DNA of 64,000 nucleotides from Hyphomicrobiales bacterium (GCA_017304475.1 JAFKKV010000009.1:434001-498000); one strand, 5' to 3'. Shown: positions 1 to 9,614, counted from the stretch's first letter. The notes: generated by a model not told the origin, from the sequence alone. Made by a program: numbers and translations.

Positions 1-28
1 GCCCGATCAGGCCTCCATCGTCGCCTCG

Positions 29-1405
29 ATGAACCGGATCTTCCACCCGAAGGCGGTGGCGGTGATCGGCGCGTCGAACGAGGCCGGCAAGATCGGCAAT
101 TCGGTGATGAAGAACCTGATCAATGGCGGCTACAAGGGCACCATCGTGCCTGTCCATCCCAAGGCCGACATGATCGAGGGCGTGAAGGCCTATAAGTCGG
201 TGCTCGACTATCCCGGCGAGGTCGACGTGGCGGTCTTCGCCGTGCCGGCGCATCTGTGCGTCGCCGCCATGGACGAGGTCGGCCGCAAGCAGGTTCCGGG
301 CGCGGTGATGATCCCCTCGGGCTTCGCCGAGACCAACAACCAGGCGCTGCAGGACGAATTGCTGGCCACGGCGCACAAGAACAATGTGCGCATCATGGGG
401 CCCAATATCTACGGCTTCTACTACACACCGGAAAACCTCTGCGCGACCTTCTGCACGGCCTTCGACGTCAAGGGCAAGGCGGCGCTGTCGTCGCAGTCCG
501 GCGGCGTCGGCATGTCGATCATCGGTTTCGCCCGCTCGACCAAGATGGGCGTCTCCTCCATCGTCGGCCTCGGCAACAAGTCGGACATCGACGAGGACGA
601 TCTCCTGACCTTCTTCGAGCAGGATCCCAACACCCAGGTCATCGCCATGCATTGCGAGGACCTGAAGGATGGCCGCGCCTTCTCCGAGGTCGCCTCGCGC
701 GTCTCGAAGAAAAAGCCGGTGATCATGCTCAAGGCCGGCCGCACCGCCTATGGCGCCAAGGCCGCAGCGTCCCATACCGGCGCGCTCGCCGGCAACGACA
801 AGATCTATGACGACATCCTGAAGGCCTCCGGCGTGATCCGGGCGCCGTCGCTGCGCGGCATGCTGGAATATGCCCGCGGCGTGCAGGTCCTGCCGGCGCC
901 GAAAGGCGAAAACGTGCTGATCATCACCGGCGCCGGCGGCTCCGGCGTGCTCCTGTCGGATGCCTGTTTCGACAACGGCCTGACCTTGATGAAAATGCCC
1001 GACGACCTGGACGCGGCGTTCCGCAAGTTCATCCCGCCCTTCGGCGCGGCCGGCAATCCGGTCGACATCACCGGCGGCGAGCCGCCGCTGACCTATCAGA
1101 ACACCGTGCGGCTCGGCCTGAACGACGAGCGCATCCACGCGCTGATCCTCGGCTACTGGCACACCATCGTCACGCCGCCGCTGGTCTTCGCCGACAAGAT
1201 GATCGAGGTCGTCACCGAGGCGCGCGCCAAGGGCATCGACAAGCCGATCGTCGCCTCGCTGGTCGGCGACACCGAGGTCGAGCAGGCCTGCGAGAAGCTC
1301 TACGACCACGGCATCGTGGCCTATCCCTACACCACGGAAACGCCGGTCGAGGTGCTCGGGGCCAAATATAAGTGGGCGCGCGCCGCAGGCCTGGTCAAAG
1401 GCTGA
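29..1405 (+). CDS. ADP-forming acyl-CoA synthetase, CoA-binding/alpha-type subunit
   Basis: This protein resembles the alpha part of ADP-forming acetate/acyl-CoA ligases, which make acyl-CoA from acid, ATP and CoA through a phosphohistidine. The N-terminus is a CoA-binding Rossmann fold (AVAVIGASNEAGKIG, about residues 8-22). It is followed by two succinyl-CoA-synthetase-like flavodoxin domains. The likely phosphorylated His is in ASHTGALAG at about residue 249. No ATP-grasp domain is present in these 458 residues, so a beta partner should be encoded elsewhere, perhaps just upstream. The reading frame is open to the window edge, so the true start may lie before position 1; the first ATG in view is at 29. 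The substrate cannot be read from sequence. The next genes are another CoA ligase pair. Confidence 0.8.
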   Translation: MNRIFHPKAVAVIGASNEAGKIGNSVMKNLINGGYKGTIVPVHPKADMIEGVKAYKSVLDYPGEVDVAVFAVPAHLCVAAMDEVGRKQVPGAVMIPSGFAETNNQALQDELLATAHKNNVRIMGPNIYGFYYTPENLCATFCTAFDVKGKAALSSQSGGVGMSIIGFARSTKMGVSSIVGLGNKSDIDEDDLLTFFEQDPNTQVIAMHCEDLKDGRAFSEVASRVSKKKPVIMLKAGRTAYGAKAAASHTGALAGNDKIYDDILKASGVIRAPSLRGMLEYARGVQVLPAPKGENVLIITGAGGSGVLLSDACFDNGLTLMKMPDDLDAAFRKFIPPFGAAGNPVDITGGEPPLTYQNTVRLGLNDERIHALILGYWHTIVTPPLVFADKMIEVVTEARAKGIDKPIVASLVGDTEVEQACEKLYDHGIVAYPYTTETPVEVLGAKYKWARAAGLVKG

Positions 1406-1503
1406 GGCCGGGCGGGCTGCCGCGTTCGCAAATCTGCGTCTTTCCAGCGCGTTACGTGACGTCCTTCGAAGCTAGGAAGCTCGCGCTGGAGCCACCACTC
1501 CTC

Positions 1504-1526
1504 ACCTCTCCCCGGCGGGGAGAGGT
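1504..1526. repeat. Extragenic palindrome, copy 1
   Basis: Perfect 10-base arms (acctctcccc / ggggagaggt) surround a ggc loop. The same element in reverse complement is found at 1684-1706, so the pair can form either two small hairpins or one large cruciform. Confidence 0.8.
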
Positions 1527-1683
1527 CGACCACGCCTAGCATTGAGAGAGCGGATCTCGCGTTCGCTCGATGCTACGGCGAGCGGTCGGGAGAGGGGGCG
1601 AGGCGCTCGGCGACGAAGCTCCATGCGAAGCGCGCAAGGCGTTGTTCTGGACCTGCAATTCCCCCTCTCCCGGCCTTCGGCCG

Positions 1684-1706
1684 ACCTCTCCCCGCCGGGG
1701 AGAGGT
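1684..1706. repeat. Extragenic palindrome, copy 2
   Basis: Perfect 10-base arms surround a gcc loop; this is the exact reverse complement of 1504-1526. A ccggccttcggccg-type arm lies just before it (from about 1669). Confidence 0.8.
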
Positions 1707-1915
1707 GAAGAGACGGGGGTGGTTCCGGCGCGAGATTTAGAAGGGCTGCGCATTCAGGCTCATCCGAAGGATGGGTGCGAAGGCTAGCCCAGCCGGGGCG
1801 CAAGGACAGTGCTGCCTTGCCCGAAGGCCGGACCATTCGATGACTGGACCATTCAACGATTCATGGCTCCGGCCACGACCGGCCGGGCCGCTCTCCTGAA
1901 CCCCGAGAGATCGTC

Positions 1916-3112
1916 ATGAACATCCATGAATATCAGGCGAAGGGCCTGCTCCGTGAATTCGGAGTGCCGGTGCCCGACGGCCATGCCGTGCTGCAGGCTG
2001 AGGACGCGGAGGCTGCCGCCCGGCAGCTGCGCGGTCCGGTCTGGGTGGTGAAATCGCAGATCCATGCCGGTGGCCGGGGCAAGGGCACGTTCAAGGAGGC
2101 CGCGGCCGGCGAGAAGGGCGGCGTCCGGCTCGCCAGATCGATCGGCGAGGCTTCGGCCTTCGTCCGCGAAATGCTCGGCCATACGCTGGTCACCGTACAA
2201 ACCGGACCGGCCGGCAAGCAGGTCAATCGCATCTATATCGAGGACGGCTCGGCGATCGCCCGCGAATTCTACCTGTCCATGCTGGTCGATCGCGAGACCG
2301 GTCGCACCGCCTTCGTGGTCTCGACCGAAGGCGGCATGAACATCGAAGAGGTCGCCCATGACAGCCCGGAGAAAATCCGGACCTTCTCGGTCGACCCGGC
2401 CACCGGCATCATGCCGCTGCACGGCCGGGCGGTGGCGGAGACGCTCGGCCTGACCGGCGATCTCGCCAGACAGGCCGAGGACCTGACGGCGCGGCTCTAC
2501 CGGGCCTTCGTCGAGAAGGACATGGCGATGCTGGAGATCAACCCGCTCGTCGTCACCAAGGACGGCAAGCTGCGCTGTCTCGACGCCAAAGTGTCGTTCG
2601 ACGACAATGCCCTGTTCCGCCATCCCGAGCTGTTCAAGCTGCGCGACGAGACGGAAGAGGACGCAAAAGAGATCGAGGCGTCGAAATACGACCTGGCCTA
2701 TATCGCGCTCGACGGCACGATCGGCTGCATGGTCAATGGCGCCGGCCTCGCCATGGCGACCCTCGACATCATCAAGCTCTATGGCGAGGAGCCGGCGAAC
2801 TTCCTGGATGTCGGCGGCGGCGCGAGCGAGGAGAAGGTCACCGCGGCCTTCAAGATCATCACCGCCGACCCGCAGGTGAAGGGCATCCTGGTCAACATCT
2901 TCGGCGGCATCATGAAATGCGACGTCATCGCCCGCGGCGTGATCGCCGCGGTCAAGACCGTCGGCCTCGAAGTGCCGCTGGTGGTGCGCCTCGAAGGCAC
3001 CAATGTCGAAGAGGGCAAGGCGATCATCCGCGGCTCCGGGCTGAACGTCATCCCGGCCGACGACCTCGACGACGCCGCCCAGAAGATCGTCGCCGCCGTG
3101 CGCAAGGCTTGA
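1916..3112 (+). CDS. Succinate/malate-CoA ligase (ADP-forming) beta subunit
   Basis: SucC-type ATP-grasp subunit that phosphorylates the partner alpha-subunit histidine and binds the dicarboxylate. The N-terminal [22 protein letters not shown] and LEINPLVVT motifs are typical. The C-terminal ligase-CoA domain has the normal NFLDVGGGA (about 295-303) and VNIFGGI motifs. The 398-residue length is normal for SucC or for MtkA of the serine cycle. It precedes its alpha partner by 11 bases. Citric-acid-cycle sucCD usually sit next to mdh and sucAB. Here the neighbours are glyoxylate genes and a second SucCD-like pair, so malate-CoA or another acid is possible. I leave the symbol blank for that reason. 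Confidence 0.85.
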   Translation: MNIHEYQAKGLLREFGVPVPDGHAVLQAEDAEAAARQLRGPVWVVKSQIHAGGRGKGTFKEAAAGEKGGVRLARSIGEASAFVREMLGHTLVTVQTGPAGKQVNRIYIEDGSAIAREFYLSMLVDRETGRTAFVVSTEGGMNIEEVAHDSPEKIRTFSVDPATGIMPLHGRAVAETLGLTGDLARQAEDLTARLYRAFVEKDMAMLEINPLVVTKDGKLRCLDAKVSFDDNALFRHPELFKLRDETEEDAKEIEASKYDLAYIALDGTIGCMVNGAGLAMATLDIIKLYGEEPANFLDVGGGASEEKVTAAFKIITADPQVKGILVNIFGGIMKCDVIARGVIAAVKTVGLEVPLVVRLEGTNVEEGKAIIRGSGLNVIPADDLDDAAQKIVAAVRKA

Positions 3113-3123
3113 GGAGACGGATC

Positions 3124-4056
3124 ATGGCCATTCTCATTGACAGGAACACCAAGGTCATCTGCCAGGGCTTTACCGGCAAGAACGGCACCTTCCATTCCGA
3201 GCAGGCGATCGCCTATGGCACCCGGATGGTCGGTGGCGTCGCGCCAGGCAAGGGCGGCCAGACCCATCTCGACCTGCCGGTCTTCAATACCGTCGCGGAA
3301 GCCCGCGAGCGGACCGGCGCGCAGGCAAGCGTCGTCTATGTGCCGCCGGCCGGCGCGGCGGATGCCATTTGCGAGGCGATCCAGGCGGAGGTTCCGCTGA
3401 TCGTCTGCATCACCGAGGGCATCCCGGTGCAGGACATGATCAAGGTGAAGCGCTCCCTGGAGGGTTCCAGGTCGCGCCTCGTCGGGCCGAACTGCCCGGG
3501 CATCGTCACGGCGGGCCAGTCCAAGATCGGCATCATGCCGGCCAATATCTTCGCCAGCGGTTCGGTCGGCATCGTCTCGCGCTCGGGCACGCTGACCTAT
3601 GAGGCGGTGTTCCAGACCACGCGCGAAGGGCTCGGCCAGACCACCGCCGTCGGCATCGGCGGCGATCCGGTCAAGGGCACCGAGTTCATCGCCATGCTCG
3701 AAATGTTCCTGGCCGATCCCAAGACCGAGTCGATCGTGATGATCGGCGAGATCGGCGGCTCGGCCGAGGAGGACGCGGCCCAGTTCATTCGTGACGAGGC
3801 CAGGCGCGGGCGCAAGAAGCCGATGGTCGGCTTCATCGCCGGACGCACCGCGCCTCCCGGCCGCCGCATGGGCCATGCCGGGGCGATCATCTCGGGCGGC
3901 AAAGGCGGCGCCGAGGACAAGATCGCGGCGATGGAAGCCGCCGGCATCCGCGTTTCGCCGTCGCCGGCGAGGCTCGGCAAGACGCTGGTCGAGCTATTGC
4001 GGGGCGACGCGCCGGTGCGTGATGCGCGCAGCGCCGAGATCGAGTGGTCTTATTGA
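3124..4056 (+). CDS. Succinate/malate-CoA ligase (ADP-forming) alpha subunit
   Basis: SucD-type subunit that binds CoA and carries the phosphohistidine. It shows [19 protein letters not shown] at the N-terminus, the CoA-side loop GPNCPGI and the active-site GHAGAI with His at about residue 251. A gaggag ribosome-binding site precedes the ATG. It follows the beta subunit at once and ends just before a clear terminator, so the pair forms a two-gene unit. MtkB and SucD cannot be told apart from motifs alone. Confidence 0.88.
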   Translation: MAILIDRNTKVICQGFTGKNGTFHSEQAIAYGTRMVGGVAPGKGGQTHLDLPVFNTVAEARERTGAQASVVYVPPAGAADAICEAIQAEVPLIVCITEGIPVQDMIKVKRSLEGSRSRLVGPNCPGIVTAGQSKIGIMPANIFASGSVGIVSRSGTLTYEAVFQTTREGLGQTTAVGIGGDPVKGTEFIAMLEMFLADPKTESIVMIGEIGGSAEEDAAQFIRDEARRGRKKPMVGFIAGRTAPPGRRMGHAGAIISGGKGGAEDKIAAMEAAGIRVSPSPARLGKTLVELLRGDAPVRDARSAEIEWSY

Positions 4057-4097
4057 CGCAGGCCGCCGGCCACCGGCCCCGCCGGTATCCCGATCCC

Positions 4098-4130
4098 GCC
4101 CCCGATCCCACCGGATTCGGGGGCGATTTT
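4098..4130 (+). terminator. Rho-independent terminator after the CoA ligase pair
   Basis: Perfect 8-base stem gcccccga / tcgggggc with an 11-base loop, followed by gatttt. It lies 41 bases after the alpha-subunit stop codon. Confidence 0.75.
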
Positions 4131-4236
4131 GCGCCATGGGGGGTCGTTCCGGTGTCACGGCCGGCCGGATGGCGCCAAAAACCGTGATTTGGGGCGAACC
4201 TGGACGAAACGGGGATTTCAACCGGGCCCAGGCATC

Positions 4237-4246
4237 TGGTACACCA
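4237..4246. promoter_or_regulatory. Candidate operator TGGTACACCA before the GntR gene
   Basis: A TGGT-AC-ACCA inverted repeat lies about 57 bases before the GntR start codon. FCD-type GntR proteins commonly bind TGGTNNNACCA-like palindromes. Similar sequences occur before gcl (12793-12802) and before the second CoA ligase pair (15949-15965). Autoregulation is inferred. Confidence 0.45.
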
Positions 4247-4303
4247 TGCGCAATGACGAACCACCCGCTCGGCGCCTCGCGGCCCAGGGATGCAGGAGTG
4301 TGA

Positions 4304-5032
4304 TTGTTGAAAGCCCCGTTGCGTACGCCCCCTGCGGACCCATCCGCGCCGAACCTCGTGCTCGAGCGTTTCGCGCCCGAGGAAACCTTCAAGACCAAGG
4401 TTTATGGCGCGCTGAAGAGCGCGATCATCAACATGGATATCTATGGCTCCAAGGAGCCGACCTGGATCGATGAGCGCCAGCTCTCCGAGCGGCTCGGCGT
4501 CAGCCGCACGCCGGTGCGCGAGGCGGTCGCCATGCTGGAGCAGGAAGGCTTCGTGAAATCGCTGCCGCGCCGCGGCATCGTGGTGCTGAAGAAGACCAAG
4601 AGCGAAGTGGTCGAGATGATCCAGGCCTGGGCGGCGCTGGAAAGCATGGCCGCCAGGCTCGTGGTGCAGCGCGCAAGCGATGCCGAGATCGCCACGCTGC
4701 GCACGCTGTTCAAGAATTTCGACGAGGCGCACAAGCCGGCCGAACATGTCAGCGAATATTCCTCGGCCAATATCGTCTTCCACCAGACGCTGATCGGCCT
4801 GAGCGGTTCGCAATTGCTGATCGACATGACCAACAACCTGCTGCTGCATGTGCGCGGCATTCGCCAGATGACCATCGGCCGGGACGACCGCGCCAGCCGG
4901 TCCATCGTCGATCATCTGAAGATCATCGAGGCGCTGGAGCGCCGCGACATGGCGCTGGCCGAGCAATTGTCGCGCGACCATACGCTGGGTCTCGCCGCTT
5001 ATGTCGAAGAGCACGCCGACATTTTCGACTGA
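4304..5032 (+). CDS. GntR-family transcriptional regulator, FCD type
   Basis: DNA-binding regulator with an N-terminal winged helix (about residues 30-95: WIDERQLSERLGVSRTPVREAVAMLEQEG) and a C-terminal all-helical FCD effector domain (about 105-235). FCD domains usually bind metal and small carboxylic acids, which suits the surrounding organic-acid genes. The start is a TTG at 4304 with aggag five bases upstream; a second TTG follows directly. No suitable ATG is available before the helix-turn-helix. It probably controls the CoA ligases and/or the glyoxylate operon, but this is inference from position and from shared operator-like sites. Confidence 0.88.
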   Translation: MLKAPLRTPPADPSAPNLVLERFAPEETFKTKVYGALKSAIINMDIYGSKEPTWIDERQLSERLGVSRTPVREAVAMLEQEGFVKSLPRRGIVVLKKTKSEVVEMIQAWAALESMAARLVVQRASDAEIATLRTLFKNFDEAHKPAEHVSEYSSANIVFHQTLIGLSGSQLLIDMTNNLLLHVRGIRQMTIGRDDRASRSIVDHLKIIEALERRDMALAEQLSRDHTLGLAAYVEEHADIFD

Positions 5033-5084
5033 GGCGAGGCGCGTTCAGGCCGAGGCGGTCCAATGACCCTGCACTTCGGGCGGC

Positions 5085-5125
5085 GGTCCTTCGAGGCTCG
5101 CAAGGGCTCGCACCTCAGGATGAGG
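5085..5125 (+). repeat. Dispersed repeat family A, copy 1
   Basis: A ggtccttcgaggctcgc...cacctcaggatgagg unit. It recurs inverted at 5208-5251, and again as an inverted pair at 24752-24791 and 24878-24916. The 5033-5335 gap contains nothing else recognisable. Confidence 0.8.
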
Positions 5126-5207
5126 GATGTGGGGTCCCGCATTGATGTCGCTCACGAATCTCGACGGTTGAGCACATCTTGCGCGCCCCTGATGCCATAC
5201 CCCCGGA

Positions 5208-5251
5208 CCTCATCCTGAGGTGCTCGCGCCCTTGCGCGAGCCTCGAAGGAC
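5208..5251 (-). repeat. Dispersed repeat family A, copy 2 (inverted)
   Basis: Inverted partner of 5085-5125 (cctcatcctgaggtgctcgc...gcctcgaaggac), with an internal gctcgcgcccttgcgcgagc hairpin. It lies beside the stop codon of the FAH-family gene. Confidence 0.8.
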
Positions 5252-5335
5252 GGCAAACCGGCGAGCCAGGCACAACACCTTGGGTCAAATGTTATTGCCG
5301 CTCGGCTGGCAGTCGTCATGAGCTGCGGCCGCTGA

Positions 5336-6157
5336 TCACTGCACAAAACCATTGCTGAGCGTGCCGATGCCGTCGATCGTCACGTCGATGGTGTTGGCCG
5401 GCTCCTTCATGGTGGCGACCCCGAGCGAGGTGCCGCAGCAAATGAGATCGCCCGGCATCAGCGTCATGTCGTGGGAAATGCGGCTGACCAGCTCATGCGG
5501 CTGGAAGATCATGTCGGCGACCGGATAGTTCTGCCGTTCCTGGCCGTTGAACGTGGTGCGCACGGTGAGCCCGCGCGGATCGATGCCGGTCGCCACCACC
5601 GGTCCGAACGGCCCGAAGCCATCGAAGCTCTTGGCGCGGACCCATTGCGAGAAGGTCGGATCGGCGGCGATCAGGTCGAGCGCCGTGATGTCGTTGACGC
5701 AGGTATAGCCGAAGATGAAATCGCCGGCCTCGTCCGGACCGACCTGACGGCAGGTCTTGCCGATGACGATGCCGAGCTCGCCTTCATAGACGACCCGGCC
5801 GGCATAGGAGGCGGGCCGAGGAATCGTCGCGCCGGGCGCGGCGATCGAGGACGGCGCCTTCATCAGGTAGAGCGGCTCGGGCGGCACCGGCACGGCGAGC
5901 TTGCCGGCCAGCGCGTGGAAATTGTTCCACAGGGCGATGATCTTGGAGGGGGTCGCCGGGGCGAGCAGCGCGACCTCGGCGATGGCCAGGGTCTCGCCGG
6001 TCCGGGTCGCACCGGCAAACATGCAGCCGCTGTGAACCGCGATGGTTTCGCCGTCGATCGTGCCGAAACCTTCCGCGCCGTTCCGCGTGAAGCGGATCCA
6101 GCGGGCCATCGTGCCGTTGTGGTCACCGGCCGCCGGCCGGGCTGAAAAGCTGGACAT
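5336..6157 (-). CDS. Fumarylacetoacetate hydrolase (FAH) family protein
   Basis: C-C bond hydrolase, isomerase or decarboxylase of the FAH superfamily, which act on 2-oxo acids with a divalent metal. The metal site is visible as YEGELGIVIG (E-x-E) and a downstream Asp in CVNDITALD. KSFDGFGPFGP is the family signature after it. The ATG at 6157 has a good aaggga site. An internal Met at residue 17 (MARWIRF) matches the usual family start but has no ribosome-binding site. It is the last gene of the minus-strand glyoxylate run, 40 bases after pyk. The exact substrate is unknown. Confidence 0.85.
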   Translation of the reverse strand: MSSFSARPAAGDHNGTMARWIRFTRNGAEGFGTIDGETIAVHSGCMFAGATRTGETLAIAEVALLAPATPSKIIALWNNFHALAGKLAVPVPPEPLYLMKAPSSIAAPGATIPRPASYAGRVVYEGELGIVIGKTCRQVGPDEAGDFIFGYTCVNDITALDLIAADPTFSQWVRAKSFDGFGPFGPVVATGIDPRGLTVRTTFNGQERQNYPVADMIFQPHELVSRISHDMTLMPGDLICCGTSLGVATMKEPANTIDVTIDGIGTLSNGFVQ

Positions 6158-6197
6158 TGTCTCTTCCCTTGTCCGGCGGCGGCCGAGATCGACGATC

Positions 6198-7610
6198 TCA
6201 GACCGTCACCACCCTCAGATTGTTGGTGCTTCCGGTCTGGCCGAACGGCACGCCGGCGACGACGACCAGGGTTTCCCCGGGCTGCACGTAGTCGGCGGCC
6301 CGGGCCTGGGCGACGGCCTGGTCGACCATTTGCGAATAGTCGGAGACCTCGTCCGAACGGACGCTGTAGGTGCCCCAGAGCAGCGCCAGCTTGCGCGCCG
6401 TCTGCTCGTGCGGCGTGAGGCCGAGGATCGGCGCCGGCGAGCGCTGGCGCGCGATGCGATAGGCCGTGGTGCCGTTCTGGGTGAAGGCGACGACCGCGGC
6501 GGCGCCGATCGCATTGGCCACCTCGGCTGCCGCCGCGGCGACCGCATGCTGCGGCAGGGCCTCGATGGGCGGCTTCAGGGCCTCGATGATCGGCCGGTAG
6601 GAGCGGTGCTGCTCGGTGCGCCTGATGATGCGGTCCATGGTCTGAACCGCATGGACGGGAAACTGACCGGAGGCGCTTTCCGCCGAGAGCATGACGGCGT
6701 CAGCCCCGTCATAGATGGCGGTCGCGACGTCTGACGCTTCGGCCCGGGTCGGGGTCGGCGTCTGGATCATCGATTCCAGCATCTGGGTGGCTATGATCAC
6801 GGGCTTGGCCGCCAGGCGGCAGAGCCGCACCAGGTCCTTCTGCGCGCCGGGCACGTCCTCGGCGGGGATCTCCACGCCGAGATCGCCGCGCGCCACCATG
6901 ACCGCGTCGGCGAGCGTGATGATGTCGTCGATGGCCGTCAGCGCCGAGGGCTTTTCGATCTTGGCCATGACGCCGGCGCGGCCGCCGACCAGCTGATGCG
7001 CCTCGATCAGGTCGGAGGGGCGCTGGACGAAGGAAAAGGCGACCCAGTCGACGCCGAGATCCAGGCCGAAAGCCAGGTCCTCGCGGTCCTTGGCGGTGAT
7101 CGGCGAGAGCTGCAGCACGGTATCCGGCAAATTGACGCCCTTGCGGTCGCTGACCACGCCGCCGATGGCGACGCGGGCCTCGATCACGTCATTGGTCAGG
7201 CCGGTGACCACCAGGCGCACCTTGCCGTCGTCGACCAAAAGATTGTGCCCGGGCATGACCGCTTCGAAGATTTCCGGATGCGGCAAGGGCAGATGGCCGG
7301 CATCGCTCGCCGCCTTGTCGAGCACCAGGCGGATGGTCGAGCCGGTGGCGAGCGACACCCTGCCGTCCTTGACCTGGCCGAGGCGGATCTTCGGCCCCTG
7401 CAGGTCCTGCAGGATGGCGATCGGATAATTGGCCTCACGTTCGAGCGAGCGGATGATGTCGCGCCGCGCCCGGTGGTCATCCTTGCTGCCATGGCTGAAA
7501 TTCAGCCGGAAGACGTCGACGCCCGCCTCGAACAGCTGGCGGATGGTGTCGGCATCCGAGCTCGCGGGGCCAAGGGTCGCAACGATTTTCGCGCGTCGAT
7601 GTCTTTTCAC
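6198..7610 (-). CDS. pyk: Pyruvate kinase
   Basis: Converts phosphoenolpyruvate and ADP to pyruvate and ATP in the cytosol. The motifs RAKIVATLGPASS, RLNFSHG, ILQDLQGPKIR, VARGDLGVEIP and IATQMLESM are all present. The 470-residue length is normal. The start is a GTG at 7610 with gagga upstream. In several Hyphomicrobiales pyk sits at the end of a gcl-hyi-glxR-glycerate kinase cluster. Here it keeps that place, but a kinase gene is missing and a ketopantoate-reductase-like gene stands between. It is probably the pathway-specific isozyme that drains PEP made from glyoxylate. Confidence 0.93.
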   Translation of the reverse strand: MKRHRRAKIVATLGPASSDADTIRQLFEAGVDVFRLNFSHGSKDDHRARRDIIRSLEREANYPIAILQDLQGPKIRLGQVKDGRVSLATGSTIRLVLDKAASDAGHLPLPHPEIFEAVMPGHNLLVDDGKVRLVVTGLTNDVIEARVAIGGVVSDRKGVNLPDTVLQLSPITAKDREDLAFGLDLGVDWVAFSFVQRPSDLIEAHQLVGGRAGVMAKIEKPSALTAIDDIITLADAVMVARGDLGVEIPAEDVPGAQKDLVRLCRLAAKPVIIATQMLESMIQTPTPTRAEASDVATAIYDGADAVMLSAESASGQFPVHAVQTMDRIIRRTEQHRSYRPIIEALKPPIEALPQHAVAAAAAEVANAIGAAAVVAFTQNGTTAYRIARQRSPAPILGLTPHEQTARKLALLWGTYSVRSDEVSDYSQMVDQAVAQARAADYVQPGETLVVVAGVPFGQTGSTNNLRVVTV

Positions 7611-7673
7611 GGTGTCCTCATCATCATCAGGCTGGTCGGCGGTCCCGGCAGGAGTACCGCCGATTCGCGCGCA

Positions 7674-8702
7674 TCATGAGGCGGCCAGCCGACGATCGTC
7701 CACCATGGTGGTTTCAGCCGGGAAGGTCGGATAGAGGCCCTTCACCCGCCCGAGCTGCTGCACCAGTGCTAGCACCGCGTCGATATAGGGCGTGTGAACC
7801 TTGACCAGCCGGCCCATTTCCTGGACGGCCGTCAAAAGCGCGTCGATCTCCAGCGGCCGGCCTTTGTCGAGATCCTGCAGCATGGAGGTGCGGTGCGCGC
7901 CGACGCCGGCCGCGCCATTGATCCGGCGATCGACGTCGACCCGGAAGGTGACGCCGAGCGTTTCGCCGATCTCCTGGGCTTCCAGCATCATGTTGCGCGA
8001 CAAGGCCCGCGTGCCGGGGTCGGTCGCGACGATGTCGAGGGTCGCCTGCGTCAGCGCCGAGATCGGATTGAAGCAGAGATTGCCCCAGAGCTTGATCCAG
8101 ATGTCGTCGCGGATATCGGGATAGAGCCGCGGCTTCAGGCCGCCCGCCGTCAGCGCCTCGGCGAAGCGGGCGAGCCTGTCGCTGGCGCGCCGGTTGGGTT
8201 CGCCAAGACCGAACTGGTCGCCATAGATGTGCCTGATGACGCCCGGTTCGACGATCTCGGTCGCCGGATAGACCGTGCAGCCGATGGCGCGCTCCGGCCC
8301 GATGGCTTTCCACTGCCGGTCGCCGGGATCGACACTGGCCAGACGCAGGTCGGCATAGGGGCCGTCGAGGCCATGGAAATACCACCAGGGCACGCCGTTC
8401 TGGGCGGTGACCACCATGGTGTCGGGTCCGAGCAGGGGTTTCAGCTCCTCGGCGGCTTCCCAGGCCTGGTGGGCCTTCAGCGCGACGATCACCACGTCCT
8501 GGGGGCCGAGATCGCGCGGCGCATTGGTTGCCGGCATGCGTTCGGCGAACGCCTGGTCCTTCATGACGAGCTTCAGCCCTTGGGCCTTGATCGCCTCCAG
8601 ATGGGCGCCGCGGGCGACCAGGGAGACGTCGGCGCCGCCGCGCTTCAGCATCACGCCCATATATCCGCCGATCGCGCCGGCGCCGTAGATGCAGATCTTC
8701 AT
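7674..8702 (-). CDS. 2-dehydropantoate 2-reductase family oxidoreductase
   Basis: NADPH-dependent reductase of the ApbA/PanE family, whose classic member makes pantoate from ketopantoate. The N-terminal dinucleotide site is MKICIYGAGAIGGYMG. The central NGVPWW and the C-terminal ApbA_C domain (HRTSMLQDLDKGRPLEIDAL) are typical; 342 residues is a little long. It starts 3 bases after the glxR stop codon with a strong aaggagg site, so the two are co-translated. Placement in a glyoxylate operon suggests a 2-oxo or 2-hydroxy acid substrate other than ketopantoate, but this is inference. Confidence 0.82.
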   Translation of the reverse strand: MKICIYGAGAIGGYMGVMLKRGGADVSLVARGAHLEAIKAQGLKLVMKDQAFAERMPATNAPRDLGPQDVVIVALKAHQAWEAAEELKPLLGPDTMVVTAQNGVPWWYFHGLDGPYADLRLASVDPGDRQWKAIGPERAIGCTVYPATEIVEPGVIRHIYGDQFGLGEPNRRASDRLARFAEALTAGGLKPRLYPDIRDDIWIKLWGNLCFNPISALTQATLDIVATDPGTRALSRNMMLEAQEIGETLGVTFRVDVDRRINGAAGVGAHRTSMLQDLDKGRPLEIDALLTAVQEMGRLVKVHTPYIDAVLALVQQLGRVKGLYPTFPAETTMVDDRRLAAS

Positions 8703-8705
8703 GGC

Positions 8706-9614
8706 TCAGTCCTCCTTGGCCGGCGTGGTCGCGGTGATGGCGTGGTTGGCCATCAGTTCCAGGGCCCGCACCATGGCCGAGTGGTCCCAGTCGCGGCCGC
8801 CATGGGCGATGCAGGCGTTGAACAGCTCTTGCGCGGTCGCGGTATTGGGCAAGGACAGGCCGAGCGTGCGGGCGCCCTGCAAGGCGAGGTTCAGGTCCTT
8901 CTGGTGCAGCCCGATGCGGAAACCGGGATCGAAGCTGCGCTTGACCATGCGCTCGCCGTGAACCTCGAGAATGCGCGAGGCGGCAAATCCGCCCATCAGG
9001 GCCTGGCGCACCTTGGCCGGATCGGCGCCGGCCTTGGAGGCGAACAGCAAGGCCTCGCCGACCGCCTCGATGGTCAAGGCGACGATGATCTGGTTGGCGA
9101 CCTTGGTGGTCTGGCCGTCGCCATTGCCGCCGACCAGGGTGATGTTCTTGCCCATCAGCGCGAACAGGTCCTTCACGCGGGCAAAGGCGTCTTCCGGGCC
9201 GCCGACCATGATGGTGAGGCTCGCGGCTTTCGCGCCGACCTCGCCGCCGGAGACCGGCGCATCGAGATAAAGCCCACCGGCCGCCTCGATCCGGCGGGCG
9301 AAGTCCTTGGTCGCCATGGGCGAGATCGAGCTCATGTCGACGACGATCTTGCCTGCTGCCAGACCGGCCGCGATGCCGCCGGGCGAAAACAGCACGTCCT
9401 CGACTTGCGGCGTGTCGGGCAGCATCAGGAAAACGACCTCGCTGGCGGCGGCGACTTCCCTGGGCGCGGCGTGGACGACGACGCCCTTTTCAACGAGGTC
9501 CGGGGCCACCGGCTTGTGATGGCTCGAGGCATGCAGGCGATGGCCGCCGGCAATCAGGTGCTCCGCCATGGGGCGGCCCATGATGCCCAGTCCGATGAAC
9601 CCGATATCCGTCAT
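8706..9614 (-). CDS. glxR: 2-hydroxy-3-oxopropionate (tartronate semialdehyde) reductase
   Basis: Reduces tartronate semialdehyde, the product of glyoxylate carboligase, to D-glycerate with NAD(P)H. It is a beta-hydroxyacid dehydrogenase: GFIGLGIMGRPMAEHL nucleotide site, DAPVSGGEVGA substrate loop and the catalytic Lys in TTKVANQ. The 302-residue length is normal. The gene lies downstream of gcl and hyi on the same strand, although a 514-base gap with a large inverted repeat separates it from hyi. GarR is the closest alternative name; the context favours glxR. Confidence 0.9.
   Translation of the reverse strand: MTDIGFIGLGIMGRPMAEHLIAGGHRLHASSHHKPVAPDLVEKGVVVHAAPREVAAASEVVFLMLPDTPQVEDVLFSPGGIAAGLAAGKIVVDMSSISPMATKDFARRIEAAGGLYLDAPVSGGEVGAKAASLTIMVGGPEDAFARVKDLFALMGKNITLVGGNGDGQTTKVANQIIVALTIEAVGEALLFASKAGADPAKVRQALMGGFAASRILEVHGERMVKRSFDPGFRIGLHQKDLNLALQGARTLGLSLPNTATAQELFNACIAHGGRDWDHSAMVRALELMANHAITATTPAKED

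Larger units (their letters stand above)
1406..1915. other. Intergenic region with palindromic repeats
   Basis: This 510-base gap carries no convincing gene. It holds two GC-rich 23-base palindromes (1504-1526 and 1684-1706) that are exact reverse complements of each other, with additional purine-rich and pyrimidine-rich arms between them. This is typical of extragenic palindromic elements. Short ORFs in it follow the repeat and look spurious. Confidence 0.7.

Noticed and set aside
1916..4056. Confident naming as TCA-cycle sucCD or as mtkAB
   Set aside because: The motifs fit both. The neighbourhood argues against the usual TCA cluster, and no serine-cycle genes are visible, so no symbol was given.
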